NCBI GenBank assembly: GCA_017546455.1
Contig: JAFYWY010000002.1
Coordinates: forward strand, 1-45,778
Direction of reading: 5' to 3'
Origin: Opitutales bacterium
GTDB taxonomy: Bacteria; Verrucomicrobiota; Verrucomicrobiia; Opitutales; UBA953
Length of the DNA stretch: 45,778 bases
The notes under the pieces: model-generated
The model's input: the letters and a program-made list of their open reading frames with translations, nothing else
What the model was told of the DNA's origin: nothing
Database searches by the model: none
Position numbers and translations under genes: made by a program
Shown here: in pieces, positions 16,291 to 26,903 of the stretch
Numbering within the stretch: the stretch's first letter is position 1
Layout of the letters: each line of letters begins with the position of its first letter

Positions 16291-18759
16291 CTACATGCCG
16301 GGGAGAGTCGGCGTGTTGTCCGACTCGTCGTCGCCGGTAATGACTTTGCAGATACCGATGACTTCTTCGCCCGCCTTGGAATCGATGTCCATGAGCTTCA
16401 CACCCTGTGCGGCACGACCCGTGCGGCGGATGCCCTTGACCGGCATGCGGATCGCCTGCCCGCCCTTCGTCAGGAGCATCACCTGGTCCGAATCGAGGAC
16501 GCTGAGCGCTCCCGCGACACCGGATTTATTTTTGATGCCGATAACGCCGACGCCGCCGCGATTCTGCTTGCGGAAGACTTCGCCTTCTTCGTCGTCGTAC
16601 TGCGTGCGCTTGCCGATACCGTTCTTGCCGGCGATAAGCAGCGTACAAGCGGGATCGACGACTTCCATCGCGACGACGGTGTCGCCTTCGCGCAACTTCA
16701 TGCCCGTCACGCCCGCAGCGGAGCGGCCGAGATTACGTGCATCGGTTTCGTCAAAGCGAATCGTCATTCCGTTTTCCGAAATGAGAATGACCTGGTCGTT
16801 CCCATTCGTGAGCTTGACGGAAATGAGGTCGTCGCCTTCGCGCAGGTTGATGGCGATGATGCCGCGGCGATTGCAATTCTTGTATTCGGAGAGCGTCGTT
16901 TTCTTGATGATCCCGTTCTTCGTGCAGAAGAAGACGTTCTTCGTATCGGTGAATTCCGGGATGCAGAGCAAGGTGGCGAGCTTTTCGCCGTCCTGCATTT
17001 CGATGACGTTCGCGATGGAGCGGCCCTTCGAGGTGCGGGAACCTTCCGGAATTTCGTAAGCCTTTTGGACGTAAACGCGGCCCTTGTTCGTGAAGAACAT
17101 AATCGTGTCGTGCGTCTTCGCCGAAAAGAGGTATTCGATGAAGTCTTCGTTGTGCGTTTCCGAACCGATGAGGCCCTTACCTCCGCGCTTCTGCGTGCGG
17201 TAGAGGTCGAGCGAGGTACGCTTGATGAAGCCCTGGTGCGAAACGGAAATCATGCAGCCTTCGTTCGGGATGACGTCTTCCGGACGGAATTCGCCTTCGG
17301 CCGGACGGATTTCCGTCTTGCGCGGGGAGGCGTATTTTTCGCCCATCGCGCGCAATTCCGTCTTAACGAGTTCGAGCAATTTCTTTTCGTTGGAAAGAAT
17401 TTCTCGGCATTCGTCGATAAAGCCCATGAGCTCGACGTATTCAGCTTCGATCTTGTCGATTTCCAAACCGGTGAGCTGATACAGGCGCATATCAAGGACG
17501 GCATTGCACTGGCGTTCCGAAAGCCCGTACTTTTCCATGAGGCGGGAACGCGCATCGTCACGGTCCTTCGACGAACGGATGATTTTCACGAAATCGTCGC
17601 AGAAACGATAGGCGATCTTCAAACCTTCGAGGATGTGCGCACGGTCTTCTGCCTTGCGGAGACGGAATTTCGTGCGGCGCGTGATGACGTCTCGGCGGTG
17701 TTCGATGAAGCATTCGAGCATTTCGCGGATGTTCATCTGCTTCGGGCGCGTGTGGTCGAGCGCGAGCAAAATGGCGCCGAACGACGATTCCAAGGCCGTA
17801 TGCTTGTAAAGCTTGTTCATCACGACGCGCTCGGATTCGCCGCGCTTGAGTTCGATGACAATGCGCGTGTTCGCGTCGGATTCGTTGCGCAGGTCGCGCA
17901 CTTCCGTGAGCACCTTTTCGTTCACGAGTTCCGCAATACGCTTCACGAGCGCTTCGCGGTTAACGTTGTACGGGATTTCCGTGATGACGATTTGCTCAAA
18001 ACCGTTTTTAACTTCCTCGATGTGGGCCGTCCCGCGAACCTTGACGATGCCGCGGCCGGTGCGCAGGTATTGCTTAATACCTTCCGTCCCGCAGACATAA
18101 CCGCCGGTCGGAAAGTCCGGGCCCTTGACGATTTCTTCGATTTCATCGAAAGAAAGCATCGGATTGTCGATGAGGCGGCAGCAAACTTCGACGAGTTCGC
18201 CGAGATTGTGCGGCGGAATATTCGTCGCCATCCCGACGGCAATCCCGGTCGAGCCGTTCAAAAGCAGGTTCGGAAGCGCACTCGGAAGCACGCTCGGCTC
18301 CGTCGTCGATTCCTTATAATTCGGCTGAAAATCGACGGTGTCTTCGTCGATGTCGCGCAACAGGTCTTCGGAAAGCTCCTGCAGGCGGCACTCGGTATAA
18401 CGGTAAGCAGCCGCGGAGTCACCTTCAATTGAGCCGAAGTTACCCTGCCCGTCCACGAGCGGATAGCGCATGACCCAGTCCTGCGTGAGGCGCACGAGCG
18501 TGTCGTAAACGGAGCTGTCGCCGTGCGGGTGGTAGTTTTTCAGCACTTCCCCGACAACGCCGGCGCATTTGTCATAGGCCGTGTTGTGACGCAGACCTTC
18601 CCGCAACATCGCGTAGAGTACGCGACGCTGCACCGGTTTCAAGCCGTCGCGGGCATCCGGAAGCGCACGGGAAACGATGACCGACATCGAGTAATCGATG
18701 TACGCGGTCTGCATAATATCGGTAATGTTCGTCGGAGAAAGACGTTCGGTTAATTCCAT
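16291..18759 (-). CDS. gyrA: DNA gyrase subunit A
   Basis: An 822-residue gyrase A subunit, the strand-cutting and rejoining half of the A2B2 enzyme that adds negative supercoils. The catalytic tyrosine is Y121 in YRYTECRL. The quinolone-resistance region reads HPHGDSSVYDTL, with Ser82, Ser83 and Asp86 in the drug-contact positions, that is, without the classic resistance changes. The C-terminal beta-pinwheel carries the GyrA box QKRGGKG, which marks gyrase rather than topoisomerase IV. A short acidic tail ends the protein. It lies 39 bp downstream of gyrB, and the two form one operon. Confidence 0.97.
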   Translation of the reverse strand: MELTERLSPTNITDIMQTAYIDYSMSVIVSRALPDARDGLKPVQRRVLYAMLREGLRHNTAYDKCAGVVGEVLKNYHPHGDSSVYDTLVRLTQDWVMRYPLVDGQGNFGSIEGDSAAAYRYTECRLQELSEDLLRDIDEDTVDFQPNYKESTTEPSVLPSALPNLLLNGSTGIAVGMATNIPPHNLGELVEVCCRLIDNPMLSFDEIEEIVKGPDFPTGGYVCGTEGIKQYLRTGRGIVKVRGTAHIEEVKNGFEQIVITEIPYNVNREALVKRIAELVNEKVLTEVRDLRNESDANTRIVIELKRGESERVVMNKLYKHTALESSFGAILLALDHTRPKQMNIREMLECFIEHRRDVITRRTKFRLRKAEDRAHILEGLKIAYRFCDDFVKIIRSSKDRDDARSRLMEKYGLSERQCNAVLDMRLYQLTGLEIDKIEAEYVELMGFIDECREILSNEKKLLELVKTELRAMGEKYASPRKTEIRPAEGEFRPEDVIPNEGCMISVSHQGFIKRTSLDLYRTQKRGGKGLIGSETHNEDFIEYLFSAKTHDTIMFFTNKGRVYVQKAYEIPEGSRTSKGRSIANVIEMQDGEKLATLLCIPEFTDTKNVFFCTKNGIIKKTTLSEYKNCNRRGIIAINLREGDDLISVKLTNGNDQVILISENGMTIRFDETDARNLGRSAAGVTGMKLREGDTVVAMEVVDPACTLLIAGKNGIGKRTQYDDEEGEVFRKQNRGGVGVIGIKNKSGVAGALSVLDSDQVMLLTKGGQAIRMPVKGIRRTGRAAQGVKLMDIDSKAGEEVIGICKVITGDDESDNTPTLPGM

Positions 18760-18798
18760 ATTACAAATTTTTAAAAGGTTAAAACGCTACGGGAACGA

Positions 18799-21420
<2,622 letters not shown>

Positions 21421-21615
21421 TTAAGGCCTAAGTCTGTCTTAATTTCGGGGCGGAGGCAAACGATTTTTTATTTTTATTTCCGCTCAGCATTCTCAGTATT
21501 TATGCGGGAAAGACGGCTTTTCCGCAGCACGGAATCCGGAATAAAAACAGCCGCAAAAACGCCCTCCCGAAATTTAACTTTGCAGGCGGAAAAAGAATCC
21601 GCGAAAATACGCCCC

Positions 21616-22395
21616 ATGCTCGCAGAAAAACACCTGAACGAACTTCGCAATTTTGCCGAAAAACTCGCCGACGCCGCGCGGGAAATCGTCTCCGGCTACC
21701 ACGCCAAATTTTACACCGAAATCGAAACGAAAAAGGACGGCTCGCCCGTCACCGTCGCCGACAAGGAATGCGAACGCGCCCTCCGCGCCATGATTCGCGA
21801 AACCTACCCGCAACACGGCATCATCGGCGAAGAATTCGGCAACGAAAACACCGACGCCGAATTCGTCTGGTCCCTCGACCCCATCGACGGCACGAAGTCC
21901 TTCGTTTCCCGCGTCTCCCTCTACGGCATCCTGCTCGGCCTGCTTTACCAAGGTAAACCGCTCATCGGCGTCATCGACCAACCGATGACACGGGAACGCA
22001 TCGTCGGCGACAGCCGCGACACGCGCTACAACGGCGTCCCCGTGCGCGTCTCCGACACTCCGAGCGTCGATAAGGCTCTGCTGCTGACAACGGATTTAAT
22101 CGACTGCGAAACCAAGCACCCGAACGAAAACTGGAACGCCCTGCTCCACCGCGCGCGCCTCTTCCGCACCTGGGGCGATTGCTACGGCTACCTGCTCGTC
22201 GCCAACGGGCGTGCCGACATCATGGCCGACCCGGAACTCTCGCCCTGGGACCTGTACCCGCTGCTGCCGATTCTCCGAGGCGCCGGCGCGCAAGTCACCG
22301 ACTGGAACGGCAACGATCCGCTCAACGCCAAATCCATCCTCACCGCCAACCCGCGTCTCCACGCGGAAGCCCTGGAAATCCTAAACCGAGGTTAA
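21616..22395 (+). CDS. hisN: Inositol-monophosphatase-family phosphatase, probable histidinol-phosphatase (HisN-like)
   Basis: A 259-residue lithium-sensitive, magnesium-dependent phosphatase. The metal-binding motifs are all present: GEEFG at about 73-77, SLDPIDGTKSF at about 90-100, and LSPWDLYPLLPIL near 213-225. The segment WGDCYGYLLVANGRADIM is closer to bacterial HisN (histidinol phosphate to histidinol) than to SuhB or CysQ, hence the call; inositol or nucleotide phosphates remain possible. I start at the ATG at 21616; an in-frame ATG near 21500 lies in sequence without family similarity. It is divergent from gyrB and has no close downstream partner. Confidence 0.82.
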   Translation: MLAEKHLNELRNFAEKLADAAREIVSGYHAKFYTEIETKKDGSPVTVADKECERALRAMIRETYPQHGIIGEEFGNENTDAEFVWSLDPIDGTKSFVSRVSLYGILLGLLYQGKPLIGVIDQPMTRERIVGDSRDTRYNGVPVRVSDTPSVDKALLLTTDLIDCETKHPNENWNALLHRARLFRTWGDCYGYLLVANGRADIMADPELSPWDLYPLLPILRGAGAQVTDWNGNDPLNAKSILTANPRLHAEALEILNRG

Positions 22396-22423
22396 ACGCA
22401 AGCCACCGCTTACTCTATTCCCG

Positions 22424-22549
22424 CTACGCATCTCCGGACAACTCGGCGGCAATCATTTCCGCCTGCTTGATGACGGTCTCCGTCGCCAGTAATTGCATGT
22501 CCGGCGGATAACCGTAGCGGCGCAGAAGGCGCTTAACGGCAACCCGCAT
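22424..22549 (-). pseudogene. Relic: last 41 codons of a type I restriction enzyme HsdR
   Basis: An intact little frame on the minus strand encodes RVAVKRLLRRYGYPPDMQLL and then ATETVIKQAEMIAAELSGDA before a stop. This matches the extreme C-terminus of type I restriction subunit R (RLLRKYGYPPD ... QAE). The rest of hsdR, hsdM and hsdS is missing: upstream of the frame the sequence runs into unrelated DNA and then the HisN gene lies on the other side. The most economical reading is loss of a type I restriction-modification locus by deletion. It is too short to be seen by ordinary gene callers. Confidence 0.7.
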
Positions 22550-22605
22550 TCAACCCGAGAATGGTTTTTATCCCACTTTTCTCAAAAGAGTCGCGTTGAA
22601 AATGC

Positions 22606-23436
22606 CTAAAATCTGCTGCGGCAGATTTTAAGTACCCACGCGGCGAAGAAAACGAGCGATTCCGCGACGACGATGGAGGCACCGGCGGGTAGCCCGTCAA
22701 CGTAGTAAGAGGCGTACAGACCGGCGATGCCCGTCACAATCGAAATTGCGACGGCCACGGCCATCATTCGCCCGACCGAGCGCGTCAGCAGCTGAGCCGA
22801 AGCGGCGGGAATGACGAGCAAGGCCGTCGTCAGCAACGCGCCGATGATGCGGACCGAAGCGACGGATGCCAAGGCGACGAACGAGAGGAAGAGCACCTGC
22901 ATGAGCTGCGGTCGCGCGCCCGCAAGCTGCGCATATTCCGGATCGCAACTCGCGAGCTTTAAGGGCACTCGGAAGAACGCAAAGAACAGCAGTGCCGCCA
23001 GACAGGTCCCCGCCGCGACGCCGAGGTCCGCCCCGCTCACGCCGAGCACACTGCCGAACAGCAGGCTTGCGAAGTCGCGGAAAGACTGCGTCAGCGTCAT
23101 CAGCAAAATCCCGAGGGCGAACATAAACGCAAGCAGCACGCCGATGGCAGAGTCTTCGGACATTTTTTGACGCGAGGACAGCAAACCGACCCCAAGCGCG
23201 GTGATCAATGCGGCGACAAAGGCTCCGAGGTAAAGCGAAACGCCCAGCAGGGCGGCGCCGACGACTCCGGGAAGAATCGTATGCGACAGCGCCGACGTGA
23301 TAAAAACGCTCTTCCGCAGCACGACGTAACAACCGAGCATGGCGGTCCCGGCGCCGATAAGGATAATGCTCGCAAACGCGCGAAGCATGAAGTCGTATTC
23401 CAAGGGCTCGACGAGCCAGGCGTAAAGCATTTCCAT
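22606..23436 (-). CDS. Metal ABC transporter permease (ZnuB/MntB family)
   Basis: A 276-residue permease with eight or nine hydrophobic segments and the ABC-3 family pattern, including GCYVVLRKSVFITSALSHTI early and RIIGALLTTALLVIPAASAQ late. The family imports zinc, manganese or iron(II). I choose the ATG at 23436, one base after the ATPase stop codon (an ATG two codons later is also possible); a longer frame reading into the ATPase gene is not credible. It works with the upstream ATPase. No periplasmic metal-binding protein gene is adjacent, so that subunit must be encoded elsewhere or supplied by another system. Confidence 0.88.
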   Translation of the reverse strand: MEMLYAWLVEPLEYDFMLRAFASIILIGAGTAMLGCYVVLRKSVFITSALSHTILPGVVGAALLGVSLYLGAFVAALITALGVGLLSSRQKMSEDSAIGVLLAFMFALGILLMTLTQSFRDFASLLFGSVLGVSGADLGVAAGTCLAALLFFAFFRVPLKLASCDPEYAQLAGARPQLMQVLFLSFVALASVASVRIIGALLTTALLVIPAASAQLLTRSVGRMMAVAVAISIVTGIAGLYASYYVDGLPAGASIVVAESLVFFAAWVLKICRSRF

Positions 23437-23437
23437 C

Positions 23438-24166
23438 TCAGAAAGTCTCCACAAAGTGTTCGCGGCAGGAGCAGTCCCGCACGGAATGCAGGCGCTCGTT
23501 CCGGATTTCCAAAATGGAATCAAAATGCCCCAGCGCGTCGGACAAATCGTGCGTCGCCATAATCAGCGTGAGCGCCTCCCCGGTTTTTCCGAAAAGCATT
23601 TCGTCCATAACATCGCGAGAGCGTGTGTCCAAACCGACATAAGGTTCGTCGAGCAAAAGCAAGCGCGCCTCCTGACAAAGCGCCCGGGCGAGCAATACGC
23701 GCTGCTGCTGTCCGCCGGAAAGTTCTCCGATATTGCGGCGGGCAAGCTCGGCAAGCTTCAGTTTTTCCAACGCCGCATCCGCTTTTTCCCAATCGAGCTT
23801 GGAGTTGCCGGCAAAGAAACGCTTCCGCACGCGGCGTCCGAAGACGACCATTTCCCGCACGGAAACCGGAAACGCCCAATCGATGCGGCTACGCTGAGCC
23901 AGATAACAGAGCTCCGGGATTTTCGTTTCCGGAGCATTCCCGAAAATGCGTACGCTCCCCGCAAGCGGCGAGAGCAAACCGGCGAAAGTCCGCAGCAGGG
24001 TTGATTTCCCGCTTCCGTTGGCGCCGACCAAGGCTGCGCGGCATTTCTCGGTAATTGTCAAATCTACGCCCTTAAGGACCGGCTCCCGACAGCCGAGCGG
24101 CGCAACGGCCAGTCCTTCCGCACAAATCGGCGGCGCAGCAACGGTAAATCCGGAAAAATCAGCCAT
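23438..24166 (-). CDS. Metal ABC transporter ATP-binding protein (ZnuC/MntA-type)
   Basis: A 242-residue ABC ATPase with Walker A GANGSGKST at about 48-56, signature LSGGQQQR and Walker B LLLLDEP. The stretch YLAQRSRIDWAFPVSVREMV is characteristic of the Zn/Mn/Fe uptake branch. The last residues include a CSC-containing tail (DCSCREHFVETF) that may bind metal. It is the first gene of the pair, followed by the permease with no gap. Whether zinc or manganese is carried cannot be decided; no Zur or MntR box was recognised upstream. Confidence 0.88.
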   Translation of the reverse strand: MADFSGFTVAAPPICAEGLAVAPLGCREPVLKGVDLTITEKCRAALVGANGSGKSTLLRTFAGLLSPLAGSVRIFGNAPETKIPELCYLAQRSRIDWAFPVSVREMVVFGRRVRKRFFAGNSKLDWEKADAALEKLKLAELARRNIGELSGGQQQRVLLARALCQEARLLLLDEPYVGLDTRSRDVMDEMLFGKTGEALTLIMATHDLSDALGHFDSILEIRNERLHSVRDCSCREHFVETF

Positions 24167-24203
24167 AAATCAGCCTTTAAGCGCAAAAAATTAAACCTTT
24201 CCC

Positions 24204-24752
24204 CTATCGCAAGCGGAGAAGCGGATCGATACGAAAATAAACATAGGCGTCCCCGGAAGCCCCGGTATCGAATCCTGTTTTGACAAAACGCTCTAAAGCA
24301 TCCGTATAAAACGCAAAATCAGAAACTTCCACTCCAAGCATAGGATTCTCGCTGCACCCCAGTCGCACAAGTGCCTCCTTGTCTTCCTCATAAAAAGATC
24401 TCCGAAACTCGGAAAAGAGGAAGTCACAATCTCCACGTTTCCCGAAATAATAAAATGCTCCGTCCTCCAGTTTGATCTTTCCGTAGTAAGTCGTCCCCCT
24501 CCAATTATTCAGCCCTCCGCGCCGGGAGTACACCAACAGCCCATCTGTCTTGCCCTTCAAGAAAGGCATTGCGCCAAAAATCCGATCTTCGTAACATACC
24601 AGTTCGGTCTCTTCCCAGGCTTCTTCCCGCCATCCCCAATCGATTTTCACGTCAAAATACAGATCCAAGAGCAGCTCGAAAATCGGAAAGAGAATGACCA
24701 TACACGCCACAAAGAAAAGCAGCACAGCCAGCCTGATGATTTTTTTCAACAT
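24204..24752 (-). CDS. Hypothetical membrane-anchored protein
   Basis: 182 residues that I do not recognise. The first 30 residues form one strong hydrophobic helix after a basic start (MLKKIIRLAVLLFF), suggesting an inner-membrane anchor or uncleaved signal with the rest outside the cytoplasm. The remainder is rich in aromatic and acidic residues (WGWREEAWEE, GAFYYFGKRGDCDF) with no known motif. It is more AT-rich than its neighbours. It lies 11 bp after rsmI on the same strand, so it is probably co-transcribed with it. Confidence 0.6.
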   Translation of the reverse strand: MLKKIIRLAVLLFFVACMVILFPIFELLLDLYFDVKIDWGWREEAWEETELVCYEDRIFGAMPFLKGKTDGLLVYSRRGGLNNWRGTTYYGKIKLEDGAFYYFGKRGDCDFLFSEFRRSFYEEDKEALVRLGCSENPMLGVEVSDFAFYTDALERFVKTGFDTGASGDAYVYFRIDPLLRLR

Positions 24753-24763
24753 CGCCGAGGCGT

Positions 24764-25525
24764 TTAAAGTTCAAAATCGGCGGGAGCGATGAGGACGACG
24801 AATTCGCCCTTGAGATTGCGCCCGACAAGCTTCGGCAACACGTCTGCGATGGTGCCCGTAAGCACGGTTTCGTGAAGTTTGGTCAGTTCGCGGGCGAAGC
24901 AGACCACGCGCTCGTTACCGAGCACCTCCGCAATTTCTTCCGCGAATGCACGAATCCGGTGACAGGATTCGTAAACAGCAAGCGTAATTTTCGATGCACG
25001 GTTTTCGTCCAGAAAGCGACGCCGCGCCGCTGTCTTCGGAGGCAAAAATCCGTGGTAGGCGAAGGCATTCGTCGGCAGGCCGCTGGCGGAGAGCGCGGTA
25101 ATCAGTGCGCAGGGGCCGGGAATCGGTTCGACCGGCAAGCCGCGGCGACGGCACTCGCGTACCACACGGAAACCGGGATCCGAGAGCGTCGGCGTTCCCG
25201 CATCACAGACCAAAGCCACGCGGGCCCCGCTTTCGATCTTGGCAGCAATTCCTGCTGCGGAAGCCTGCTCGTTGTGCTCGTGATAAGCGATGAGCGGGCG
25301 CTCGATGCCGAATTTCCGAAGCAGATTGCCCGTCGTTCGCGTATCCTCACAAGCGATGCAGTCAGCCGCCTCCAAGGTTGCACGTGCGCGCGGCGACAAA
25401 TCGGAAAGGTTCCCGATCGGTGTCGCGACCACGCTTAAGCGCGGCACGCCGTTGTCTGCGGGAGCGGCGGCTTCCGGGGAAATACAATCTTCGTCCATCG
25501 ACTTATCCATGGCCCTATTGGACAA
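24764..25525 (-). CDS. rsmI: 16S rRNA 2'-O-methyltransferase RsmI
   Basis: A 253-residue SAM-dependent methyltransferase of the tetrapyrrole-methylase fold, which modifies the 2'-OH of C1402 in 16S rRNA at the ribosomal P site. The diagnostic motifs are VVATPIGNLSDLSPRA (about 32-47), CDAGTPTLSDPGFRVV (about 105-120), PIPGPCALITALSASGLPT and YHGFLPP. The first 25 residues before the fold are poorly conserved, and an internal ATG at codon 6 or 10 may be the real start. Confidence 0.93.
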   Translation of the reverse strand: MSNRAMDKSMDEDCISPEAAAPADNGVPRLSVVATPIGNLSDLSPRARATLEAADCIACEDTRTTGNLLRKFGIERPLIAYHEHNEQASAAGIAAKIESGARVALVCDAGTPTLSDPGFRVVRECRRRGLPVEPIPGPCALITALSASGLPTNAFAYHGFLPPKTAARRRFLDENRASKITLAVYESCHRIRAFAEEIAEVLGNERVVCFARELTKLHETVLTGTIADVLPKLVGRNLKGEFVVLIAPADFEL

Positions 25526-25569
25526 CGATAAGACAATTTTCGCAACGGAAATTCGAAGCGACGCGACTG

Positions 25570-25686
25570 CCTTGAGGTCTTCGGCGGTGAATGGTTATCG
25601 GTTAGCAGTGAACAGAATTCTTCGCATATCGCTATTCGCTATTAACCATCCGCCATTAACTAAAAACACCTATCCGTTATCAGCTA
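25570..25686. repeat. AT-rich intergenic repeat region beside the recombinase gene
   Basis: The gap between rsmI and the recombinase contains iterations of short words such as TATCGGTTA, GCTATTCGCTATTAAC and TATCAGCTATCAG, including the 18-base copy (25659-25676) shared with 16013-16030. It has no gene. Its position just past the recombinase stop makes it a place to look for an attachment site, but I see no clear one. Confidence 0.45.
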
Positions 25687-26754
25687 TCAGTTATCCCTTA
25701 TCACGATCGCCGCGTTCCAAAAGCGGCTCGCGCTCTCCGCCGTAATCCCGGACATCGACAAATACCGCGTCCGCAACAAATTCGCGCTCGCATGCCCCAT
25801 TTCCTGCTGCAACAAATGAAAATTCTTAAAAAACTTCGCGTGGTAACTCGCAAAAGTGTGACGTAGAACATCCTGCTGCCAGGGGTTTTCCCCGGTATTC
25901 CATCCGGCGTTACGCCGCACGCGCAACCAACGCTTATCGAAATTTCTCGGCGCAATCAGCTCCCGTCCGGAGCCAGGAGCCTCAATCCTGTCTTTCCGCT
26001 CGAGGAGCAATTCCCGCAAGGGTTCGTGAATCGTCACATGCCGCGCCCCGCCGGTTTTCGAATTGTACGGCGAAATGCGGACGACATTTTCCTCCAAATC
26101 AATATCGCCCCAGCGCAGACGCGCCATTTCCCGCGGACGAATTCCGCCGAAGAGCATTAGCGCAAACGGAATCAGGCAAAGCCCGGCCTCACAGCGCCGT
26201 GCCGCCGCCAAGAGCCGGCGGACCTCCTCAAGCGTTAAGGGAACAATCTCCTTTTCGCGCACCCGCGGCGTTGTCGTTGCCGTAACGGGGTTGAAATTCA
26301 CCCAACGCCGTTTCTCCGCATAGCTAAAAATGGAATGCAAAATCGCACGTCCCTTGCGGCGTTGCTGGGCGGTCGGGAACACGGAATCGAGTAGCGCCTG
26401 CACCTGCTCGTGAGTCACGGCACGCGCCCGGCAACGCAAAAACTCGGGACACTGCTCGCCGATGCGCCGCATCACCTGCTTGTAATCGCGCTCCGTGCGG
26501 GAACGCCAGCCCTCCTTTTTCTCCAAGAAAATCCGGTAAAGCTTATCGACGGAAACACTCAAACGGCTACGGGCCAAACTTTCTTCGCCCAGTTTGATGA
26601 TTTTTCTTAACGCATTAATCGTGCGCCCCCGCCCCGCCGCCTCCTTGAGCTCGAGCGTAAGGCGCGCCGCATCCGTCAGACTCAAGCCCGTTCCCGCCAA
26701 AAGCACGCGAGCCGCCGCCGCTTCGTTATCTGTCATCCATGCCTGCTCGTTCAT
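25687..26754 (-). CDS. Tyrosine recombinase / phage-type integrase (orphan)
   Basis: A 355-residue site-specific recombinase. Residues about 60-155 form a SAM-like N-terminal DNA-binding domain and about 170-350 the catalytic domain. Catalytic Arg is in GGIRPREMARL, the Lys in NSKTGGARH, the second Arg in VLRHTFASY, the His in MGHASANLL, and the nucleophilic Tyr in RTRYLSM. In the usual HxxRH box the first His is replaced by Asp (DVLRH). No excisionase, phage or plasmid gene is next to it, and it does not look like XerC or XerD in length. It may be the last remnant of an integrated element. Confidence 0.85.
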   Translation of the reverse strand: MNEQAWMTDNEAAAARVLLAGTGLSLTDAARLTLELKEAAGRGRTINALRKIIKLGEESLARSRLSVSVDKLYRIFLEKKEGWRSRTERDYKQVMRRIGEQCPEFLRCRARAVTHEQVQALLDSVFPTAQQRRKGRAILHSIFSYAEKRRWVNFNPVTATTTPRVREKEIVPLTLEEVRRLLAAARRCEAGLCLIPFALMLFGGIRPREMARLRWGDIDLEENVVRISPYNSKTGGARHVTIHEPLRELLLERKDRIEAPGSGRELIAPRNFDKRWLRVRRNAGWNTGENPWQQDVLRHTFASYHAKFFKNFHLLQQEMGHASANLLRTRYLSMSGITAESASRFWNAAIVIRDN

Positions 26755-26845
26755 AGCGGGAAGAGCTTATAGGCGCTGCCGTAACGATGAAAGTTGAGAG
26801 CGCCGGAAACTCATCGGCGCCCACACCCGAGACCTAAAAAACGAC

Positions 26846-26885
26846 AAAAAACAGACGCCCCTTGCGGAAGCGCCTGTTTTTTTTG
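26846..26885 (-). terminator. Intrinsic terminator after rpsA
   Basis: On the minus strand the arms ACAGGCGC and GCGTCTGT (one G-U pair) enclose a short loop and are followed by a T run. It closes the rpsA transcript. Confidence 0.75.
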
Positions 26886-26903
26886 TGATCTCGATTACTC
26901 GGT

